A stretch of DNA of 36,706 nucleotides. Origin: Pseudoramibacter porci. Its GTDB lineage: Bacteria; Bacillota; Clostridia; Eubacteriales; Eubacteriaceae. The stretch spans positions 1-36,706 of the forward strand of contig NZ_VUMO01000015.1 in NCBI RefSeq assembly GCF_009696145.1, read 5' to 3'. Positions 31,567-36,706 of the stretch are shown here, piece after piece. Each line of letters starts with the position of its first letter. The first letter of the stretch is position 1. The position numbers were made by a program, and so were the translations under genes. The notes beneath the pieces are model-generated. The model did not search any database and had not been told where the DNA came from. It was given only the letters and a program-made list of their open reading frames with translations.

Positions 31567-31872
31567 TCACATAACTCCTTTCAGCTATCGTACAATGATA
31601 TTGATTGATCAGTTTTCTGTAAACATCGCTTTTATTATAGCCTTAAAATGTTAAAAAATCACTCTTTTTTTATCAATTATTATAAATATGAGTTAAAATA
31701 ATATCAGAACGAACCCTTCGGGGATTTTCCCGGGATCCGTGGAGTTTCTTTACTCTAATCAGGCAAAATCTTGTGGTGAATCCCCTTGACGCAATAGGGT
31801 ATAATAAACTGTATTTTAATGTAGACAATACAGCGAGAGATAGAGAGATTAAATCAAGTAAAGGAGAGACGT
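31567..31872. other. Intergenic region between divergent genes with a long inverted pair
   Basis: About 306 bases. It holds a minus-strand -10 box (complement of ATTATA, 31634-31639) for the NifU-like gene and a plus-strand TATAAT (31800-31805) for the DUF2284 fusion gene, neither with a good -35 box. Between them lies GGGGATT (31720-31726), which can pair with AATCCCC (31779-31785), enclosing a GGAGT/ACTC mini-hairpin. It matches no riboswitch I know. No ORF here has a credible start and ribosome binding site. Confidence 0.5.
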
Positions 31873-33792
31873 ATGGAATATACTCACAATTTTTCATCAG
31901 GTCCGCTTTTGATGGATCATATCATCGATGAATATTTTTCTCTCCGAAAGGCTAGAGGGAAGTGCTTGCGGTGTCCGAAGTACAATAAATTTTGGTCGTG
32001 CCCTGAATTTGGGTTCGACGAAAAGCTGCTGCTCGGGCAGTTCAAGTACCTTTATGTGATCGGGCGGGAATACGTCGTTCCGAAGGAACACAAACAGCGG
32101 ATTACCGGTACGGTCCGGACACGAAATTACGTCGAAGAAGTCAAGGAGCGGATGAATACCGAGAGCTGGCGGGATCTTCTGGAAATCGAAAAGGATTATC
32201 CGAACGTGATGACCCTACGCCCCGGCAACTGCAACATCTGTGTGGCGGCCGGCGTCGGCTGCGCCAAGCAGGAGCATAAGCGCTGCCGACACACGGAGCT
32301 GATGCGCTTTTCCATGGAAGCCTTGGGGCTTGACACCGACTCCATCGCGAAATTTGAAGTGGGGATGATGCTCAACTGGCCGACCGACACCCACCTGCCG
32401 GAAAAAATCGCCTGCCTGATGGGCGTGATGACCAACGAAAAAATCCCGATGGCAGAGCTGCGCAGCTACTTTCCAGACGCGAAAAAGTCTTACCTCAAGG
32501 CAGGGCAGACCATTCTCGGCGGCGAAGACGCGCCTAAGGCGAAGCGCGTCGACAGCTGGCTCGAACACCAGGCTGAAGAAGCCCGGGTGCGCGAAGAGCG
32601 GGAAGTCCAAATGGCGCAGCGTGCAGCCGAAGAAGAGCAGCGGATGGCCCAGGCGGCAGAAGACCAGGAACGCCGCTGGACGCCCAGTCCTGAAGAAGCA
32701 GAGGCCTCCGCGCCTCAGCCAGAGGCTGAAAACAGCGAAGAACTCGACGAAAACGGCCAGCCCAAATACAAATGGCTCGGTTTCAAACGGTCGGTTGAAG
32801 AGGCGGATGAAATCATGCGGGAACGTCCGATTCCGAAGTTTACGGAAAAGCAGCCGGAACCCGAACCCGAATTGCCGGCCCGGCCGGCGCCTGAACCGGC
32901 ACCGCAAAGCGCTGTGGAAGGCAATGTCCAGTTCGACCGGATGGCGATGCTCAAAAGCAGTCTGGCCGAGGCAATCCGCAGAGAAATTCCCGACGCGACC
33001 GACGATCAGGTCGTGATGCTGGCGACGGAAACGCTTAAAAATGCGGCGGCGAAACTGCAGAAAAAAAGCTACACCGCACCGGGCAGCAAGGGCGGAACCA
33101 CCTTTGCCCACGTGCCGCAGCAGCAGGTCGACGAAGCGCGGCACCGCCAAGTGCAGGCCGCAAGACCTCAGGAACCGGACCGCGAACCAGAACTGGAGCC
33201 GGTGCCTGAGAGGGCCTCGATTTCAGAACAAGTGGTTCAGAATTTAAGACAGAGCAGCGCCAGCCCCCAAACGGCCCAGCCGGTTTATACGCAGCGGCCG
33301 AAGATGAAAAAAGTGGTGCGCCGGGTGAAGAAGCAGCCAGCGGCTGACGCGAGCCTGCCGAAGCGCGGCAGCGTCAACGACGTGCTCGGGGCAGCGCTTA
33401 AAATCGCCAAGACGGTCGTCTCCGAACCGGAGCCGGAATACGAAGAAATTGTGGAAATGGTGCCGGATGTGGAAGCGGCTTTCGAACAGCAGCCGACAGA
33501 ACCGGTTTACGCGCCGCCAGAATCTGCACCAATGCCAGAAGAACCGATCGATCCCAACGATTTGAAGGGCGATGACGATACCCGCTACAAATGGCTCGGC
33601 TTTAAGCGCGATCCGGACAATCCGGGAGCGCAGAGCGGCCCTGAACCGGCCGAAACGCCGGCTGAAGAAGTGGACCCCAACGATCTGAAAGGGGACGACG
33701 ATACCCGCTACAAGTGGCTCGGCTTCAAGCGCGATCCGGACGCGGGCGACGGTCTTCAGCACGGCGATTGGCGGAAGAAGAAAAATTATTAA
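31873..33792 (+). CDS. DUF2284-like Cys-rich metal-binding domain fused to a repeat-bearing disordered tail
   Basis: A 639-residue protein. Residues 1 to about 200 resemble DUF2284 predicted metal-binding proteins: CLRCPKYNKFWSCPEF (Cys31, 34, 43) and GNCNICVAAGVGCAKQEHKRCRH (Cys120, 123, 130, 138) could hold an Fe-S cluster or zinc. Ordinary family members end there. This one continues with a Glu/Ala-rich helical stretch (about 230-275), Pro/Glu-rich low complexity, a small predicted helical segment (MAMLKSSLAEAIRREIPDATDDQVVMLATETL, about 357-388) and basic patches (PKMKKVVRRVKKQP). The motif YKWLGFKR occurs three times (299-306, 572-579, 613-620), the last two inside near-identical 23-residue units 41 residues apart. 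No signal peptide or membrane helix. ATG 31873 follows AAGGAGAGACGT. Function unknown. Confidence 0.85.
   Translation: MEYTHNFSSGPLLMDHIIDEYFSLRKARGKCLRCPKYNKFWSCPEFGFDEKLLLGQFKYLYVIGREYVVPKEHKQRITGTVRTRNYVEEVKERMNTESWRDLLEIEKDYPNVMTLRPGNCNICVAAGVGCAKQEHKRCRHTELMRFSMEALGLDTDSIAKFEVGMMLNWPTDTHLPEKIACLMGVMTNEKIPMAELRSYFPDAKKSYLKAGQTILGGEDAPKAKRVDSWLEHQAEEARVREEREVQMAQRAAEEEQRMAQAAEDQERRWTPSPEEAEASAPQPEAENSEELDENGQPKYKWLGFKRSVEEADEIMRERPIPKFTEKQPEPEPELPARPAPEPAPQSAVEGNVQFDRMAMLKSSLAEAIRREIPDATDDQVVMLATETLKNAAAKLQKKSYTAPGSKGGTTFAHVPQQQVDEARHRQVQAARPQEPDREPELEPVPERASISEQVVQNLRQSSASPQTAQPVYTQRPKMKKVVRRVKKQPAADASLPKRGSVNDVLGAALKIAKTVVSEPEPEYEEIVEMVPDVEAAFEQQPTEPVYAPPESAPMPEEPIDPNDLKGDDDTRYKWLGFKRDPDNPGAQSGPEPAETPAEEVDPNDLKGDDDTRYKWLGFKRDPDAGDGLQHGDWRKKKNY
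33550..33741 (+). repeat. Tandem coding repeat with YKWLGFKR motif
   Basis: Two near-identical units, 33550-33618 and 33673-33741, each encode DPNDLKGDDD-TR-YKWLGFKR-DPD. They differ at silent positions, so the protein sequence has been kept while the DNA drifted. A third, looser copy of the core motif is at 32767-32790. Confidence 0.9.
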
Positions 33793-33796
33793 TAAG

Positions 33797-33828
33797 AAGT
33801 GGCGGTGATTGTGTGCGCCGTCACTTTT
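33797..33828 (+). terminator. Terminator after the DUF2284 fusion gene
   Basis: AAGTGGCGGTG pairs with CGCCGTCACTT (two G-T wobbles) around ATTGTGTG, followed by TTTT. Confidence 0.75.
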
Positions 33829-33865
33829 GTATTTAAAGCATGGATTGCATACAGGAGGATTGAAC

Positions 33866-34627
33866 ATGTATTATTCAGCAGATATCGGCGTGTTCGGAGG
33901 CTCTGGCCTTTACGAACTGGGAGAAGAATACCGCCGCGTTGATGCGGACACGCCTTACGGCAAACCGTCGGAAGCGATCAGCCTGCTCGACGTCAACGGT
34001 GTCAAGGTCGCTTTCATGCCGCGCCACGGCAAAAAGCACATTTATTCACCGGCTGAAGTCAATTACCGCGCCAATGTCGACGCAATGGCCCAGCTGGGTG
34101 TGAAAGCGATCATTTCGGCAAATTGTGTCGGCTCGCTCCGCCAGGAATACGCCCCGGGGGATTTTGTCGTCACCGACCAGTACATTAACATGACATCCGG
34201 CCGGAAAGATACGTTTTTTGAAAGTCCGACGGTTGAGCATTTAAGCTCCGCCGAACCTTATGACGAAAAACTGCGTCAGTTTGCTCTTGAAGAAGGTCAG
34301 AAAATGGGCCACGTCATGCACGACGGCGGGACAACGGTTGTCATCAACGGGCCGCGCTTTTCAACTAAAGCAGAAAGCCGCTATTTTGGTATGATCGGCG
34401 GCGACCTCGTCAACATGACTCAGTATCCGGAAGCTTATCTCTGCCAGGAAAAGAACATTCCGTTAGTGAACATCGCACTGGTCACCGATTACGACGCCGG
34501 CCTGAAGGATAATCCGGACATTCCGCCGGTCACCAACGAAATGGTCGTTCAGGTGCTCAACGACAATACCGAAGAAATGAAAAATCTGATCTTCAGACTG
34601 ATTGCGCGGATTGGAAGTGAAGCATGA
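33866..34627 (+). CDS. mtnP: S-methyl-5'-thioadenosine phosphorylase
   Basis: Purine nucleoside phosphorylase-family enzyme that cleaves methylthioadenosine (MTA) to adenine and methylthioribose-1-phosphate. It has 253 residues. The N-terminal phosphate loop is GVFGGSGLYEL, MPRHGKKHIYSPAEVNYRAN (about 49-68) is the MTAP/PNP signature, and GPRFSTKAESRYF plus VNMTQYPEAYL form the purine and methylthio pocket. Family members can also use methylthioinosine. I chose ATG 33866, preceded by ACAGGAGGATTGAAC; the frame opens 19 codons earlier without support. The stop overlaps the mtnA start (ATGA), confirming the pathway pairing. Confidence 0.93.
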   Translation: MYYSADIGVFGGSGLYELGEEYRRVDADTPYGKPSEAISLLDVNGVKVAFMPRHGKKHIYSPAEVNYRANVDAMAQLGVKAIISANCVGSLRQEYAPGDFVVTDQYINMTSGRKDTFFESPTVEHLSSAEPYDEKLRQFALEEGQKMGHVMHDGGTTVVINGPRFSTKAESRYFGMIGGDLVNMTQYPEAYLCQEKNIPLVNIALVTDYDAGLKDNPDIPPVTNEMVVQVLNDNTEEMKNLIFRLIARIGSEA

Positions 34628-35655
34628 GACCGGTTTATTTCGAAGACGGCGAACTGAAGCTCATCGATCAGACGCTGCTGCCGACGCAGGAAATCGTGCG
34701 CGGCTATACAGACTACCGCGACGTGGCCGACGCCATTGTGACGATGATCGTCCGCGGCGCGCCGGCCATCGGCGTTACCGCCGGCTACGCGGTGTATCTG
34801 GCATCCAAGGAATTTGAAGGCCTCGACGCCGAAGCCTATCAGAAAAACATGCAGGCGGCCTGCGATACCCTCAGGGGGACGCGCCCGACAGCTGTGAATT
34901 TATTCTGGGCGATCGACCGGATGTCCGGTATTTTCAAAGGAGAACCGGACGCCGATCCGAAGGCGATGAGCGAAAAACTCAAGGCTGAGGCTGACGCGAT
35001 CTGCGAAGAGGATATCGCGATGTGCAAGGCTATGGGGAAGGCCGGCGCGGCTTTAATCAAGCCGGGCAGCACGATTCTGACCCATTGCAACGCGGGCGCG
35101 CTGGCGACCGCCGATTACGGCACGGCTCTCGGCGTCATCCGCGCAGCCCAGGAAGCCGGCAAGAACATCCAGGTTTACGCGGATGAAACCCGCCCGCTGC
35201 TCCAGGGGGCAAGGCTCACGGCCTACGAGCTGCACAAGGACAATATTCCGGTCACGCTGATCACAGATAACATGGCCGGCTGGATGATGCATCAGGGCAA
35301 AATTGACGCCGTCGTGGTCGGTGCGGACCGCATCACCCGCAATGGGGATGTGGCCAACAAAATCGGGACATTTTCCGTTTCGGTTCTGGCCAAAGCCCAT
35401 CACATTCCGTTTTACGTCGCAGCGCCGACGTCGACGATCGATTTTTCGATGTTCTCGGGCAAAGATATCACCATTGAACAGCGCGACCCGTCGGAAGTCG
35501 GTCATTTCGCCGGTGTTCAGACGGCGCCGGACGGCATTAATTTCGAAAACCCAGCCTTCGATGTCACGCCCCACGACAACGTTTCGGCGATTATCACCGA
35601 ACAGGGGGTCATTTTCCCGCCCTTCGCGCCGGGCATCTTAAATCTCAAGCATTAA
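34624..35655 (+). CDS. mtnA: S-methyl-5-thioribose-1-phosphate isomerase
   Basis: A 343-residue eIF2B-like isomerase that turns methylthioribose-1-phosphate into methylthioribulose-1-phosphate. Key residues are visible: the phosphate loop IVRGAPAIGVTAGYA (about residues 39-53), catalytic Cys155 in THCNAGALATADYGTALGVI and catalytic Asp235 in VGADRITRNGDVANKIGT. The start is coupled to mtnP by a 4-base overlap. A TIM-barrel gene begins one base after its stop. The next classical enzymes (MtnB, W, X, C, and the O2-requiring MtnD) are not in this window. Confidence 0.95.
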   Translation: MRPVYFEDGELKLIDQTLLPTQEIVRGYTDYRDVADAIVTMIVRGAPAIGVTAGYAVYLASKEFEGLDAEAYQKNMQAACDTLRGTRPTAVNLFWAIDRMSGIFKGEPDADPKAMSEKLKAEADAICEEDIAMCKAMGKAGAALIKPGSTILTHCNAGALATADYGTALGVIRAAQEAGKNIQVYADETRPLLQGARLTAYELHKDNIPVTLITDNMAGWMMHQGKIDAVVVGADRITRNGDVANKIGTFSVSVLAKAHHIPFYVAAPTSTIDFSMFSGKDITIEQRDPSEVGHFAGVQTAPDGINFENPAFDVTPHDNVSAIITEQGVIFPPFAPGILNLKH

Positions 35656-35656
35656 T

Positions 35657-36472
35657 ATGATTACCGATCAAAACAACCAGAACTGGACCACGAGCATGTT
35701 CTCGTGGTTCGGTTATTTTATGCCCTTTTCCGAGCGAATTAATGCGATTGCCGACGCCGGATTTGACGGGGTGATGCTCTCCTGGGAGGATGAGGAAGCC
35801 CCCAATACCATCTCGCGTTATGATTTTCCCAAGCTCGTTCGAGACGCGGGGTTATCCATCACGAATTTTCACGCGCCGTTCATCGGCTACAGCCAAATCT
35901 GGGAGCGCCCTTTGGAAGACAATCGCGAGCTGTTGGATTTTCTCATCCGGATTGTTAAAGACGCGGCGGATTTTGAAGTGCCGGCAGTGGTGGTCCATAC
36001 GGTCGATATGGAACTGGGGGATTACACCTTCGAAAACGGCCTGGCCTTTTTCTCGGAGCTGGCTGAGGCTGGCGAGCACTACGGCGTCGATGTGGCCGTC
36101 GAAAATGTCACGCGGCAGTTTTTGCTTTATCGGCTCCTTGATCGTATTCAGAGCCCTCACTTCGGCTATTGCTACGACACCTCCCACGATTACATGCTGG
36201 GCTGCGGCTGCGGGCGTCTGCTTCAGACTTATCCTGACCGGCTCAAGGCGCTGCATTTTTCGGACAATGACAAAAGGGTTGATCGTCACTGGATCCCCGG
36301 GGATGGTTTTCTGCCGCTGTCTGCGATCCTTCAAACGCTCCGCACGGTGAACTGGCACACTCTGTCCTGCGAGGTGATTGCGCCCTTTTGGTGGCAGGAT
36401 CGTAAGCCGAGTGACTTTTGTAAAGCGGTGCAAATAGGATTAAAAAAACTGTTAAGAAATCGGGAAGGGTAG
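35657..36472 (+). CDS. Sugar phosphate isomerase/epimerase-family TIM-barrel protein
   Basis: A 271-residue xylose isomerase-like TIM barrel (AP-endonuclease 2 superfamily). Strand-end residues typical of the divalent metal site are present: ITNFHAPFIG, VVVHTVDME, VAVENV (Glu), FGYCYDTSHDYM (Asp and His), ALHFSDND (His/Asp) and SCEVIAPF (Glu). The ATG at 35657 is one base after the mtnA stop and has no clear Shine-Dalgarno, so translation is probably coupled. The substrate is unknown. Its position suggests methylthioribulose-1-phosphate or a derivative, but general sugar isomerases of this fold occur in many contexts. It is the last gene in the window. Confidence 0.85.
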   Translation: MITDQNNQNWTTSMFSWFGYFMPFSERINAIADAGFDGVMLSWEDEEAPNTISRYDFPKLVRDAGLSITNFHAPFIGYSQIWERPLEDNRELLDFLIRIVKDAADFEVPAVVVHTVDMELGDYTFENGLAFFSELAEAGEHYGVDVAVENVTRQFLLYRLLDRIQSPHFGYCYDTSHDYMLGCGCGRLLQTYPDRLKALHFSDNDKRVDRHWIPGDGFLPLSAILQTLRTVNWHTLSCEVIAPFWWQDRKPSDFCKAVQIGLKKLLRNREG

Positions 36473-36501
36473 TTGCAATTCAAAAAGGGATTTGCTATAA
36501 T
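36473..36501 (+). promoter_or_regulatory. Promoter in the right-edge intergenic region
   Basis: TTGCAA (36473-36478), 17-base spacer, TATAAT (36496-36501). It begins at the stop of the TIM-barrel gene and points right. No ORF with a ribosome binding site follows within the window. Confidence 0.6.
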
Positions 36502-36560
36502 CCAATCTGTCATTGTTCGAGGGTTATCTTCGAACATTTCATTTCTTTTCCTTATTTTAT

Positions 36561-36631
36561 AAGCCGACGCGAGTCGGCTTTTCAGACTGTAGACAAACGA
36601 GGCTCTGAGAAAATACTCAGGAGCCTCGTTT
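36561..36631 (-). terminator. Tandem hairpins with the same linker as the left-edge element
   Basis: Read on the minus strand: a long hairpin (AAACGAGGCTC with GAGCCTCGTTT, 36631-36595), then the linker TTTGTCTACAGTCTGAAA (36597-36580), then a hairpin (AAGCCGAC with GTCGGCTT, 36580-36561). The layout and linker equal those at 83-160. Minus-strand transcripts coming from beyond the right edge would meet it. Read on the plus strand, the AAGCCGAC hairpin is followed by TTTT and could also end a transcript from the promoter at 36473. Confidence 0.65.
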
Positions 36632-36706
36632 GATTTAATATCAAGCTGCAATTTGTAGATTTATAAATTGAAATCGAAATATAGGACGATTCGGTCCTGA
36701 GTGGTT

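Noticed and set aside
31786-31805. TTGACG plus TATAAT before the DUF2284 fusion gene as a promoter
   Set aside because: The spacing is only 8 bases, far below the 16-18 needed; only the -10 box is kept as a candidate.
33550-33741. Repeat in the DUF2284 fusion gene considered as a mobile or CRISPR-like repeat
   Set aside because: The units stay in frame, differ mainly at silent positions and encode the same peptide, so they are protein repeats, not a mobile or CRISPR element.

Overview
The window reads as a moderately GC-rich chromosome segment of an anaerobic member of the Clostridia (Firmicutes), plausibly Eubacteriaceae or a close relative. The reasons are strong AGGAGG-type ribosome binding sites, TTGACA-17-TATAAT promoters, Rho-independent terminators between most units, the rny-ymdB pair, a GGGtGRT-protein/NifU-like pair, and a methionine-salvage start (mtnP-mtnA) without the oxygen-dependent later genes. 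I cannot name the species from sequence alone. There is no rRNA, CRISPR array, prophage or insertion sequence. One tRNA is present (tRNA-Ser, anticodon GGA).

Layout. 1-4670: minus-strand small genes (DUF188 protein, YczE/YitT-like and TVP38-like membrane proteins, orphan DhaM, unknown membrane protein, PAP2 phosphatase, uracil-DNA glycosylase), with tRNA-Ser on the plus strand at 2108-2200. 4770-6450: ispE and a GntR/FadR regulator. 6471-10540: Zn-dependent phospholipase-C-like protein, an unusual AmmeMemoRadiSam A/B-type fusion, an HExxH membrane protein and an EamA transporter. 10673-13140: rny and ymdB (RNA turnover and signalling). 13137-16895: upp-purB-Zn-macrodomain-yaaA, which looks like one operon. 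16950-19540: metY-cysK sulfur assimilation preceded by a leader RNA that encodes a 35-residue peptide ending in a cysteine cluster. 19557-21757: a TetR-led cluster (Cys-rich KTR protein, flavodoxin-like protein, membrane protein, DUF6487 protein). 21777-22433: a scar of gene remnants plus a 49-codon orphan ORF. 22495-25307: trkA-trkH potassium uptake (minus). 25419-29843: sucrose PTS, sucrose-6-P hydrolase, fructokinase. 29858-31566: NifU-like protein and GGGtGRT protein (minus). 31873-33792: a DUF2284-like Cys-rich domain fused to a long low-complexity tail with three YKWLGFKR motifs. 33866-36472: mtnP-mtnA-TIM-barrel isomerase.

Most notable for follow-up: (1) the poly-cysteine leader ORF before metY-cysK, with its own promoter and a good ribosome binding site, a strong candidate for a cysteine-sensing attenuator; (2) the DUF2284 fusion with repeated YKWLGFKR motifs; (3) the TIM-barrel gene directly behind mtnA, a candidate for an oxygen-independent continuation of methylthioadenosine salvage; (4) a Memo/AMMECR1 fusion that seems to have lost its conserved His and Cys motifs; (5) two distant, inverted tandem-hairpin elements that share an identical 18-nt linker.
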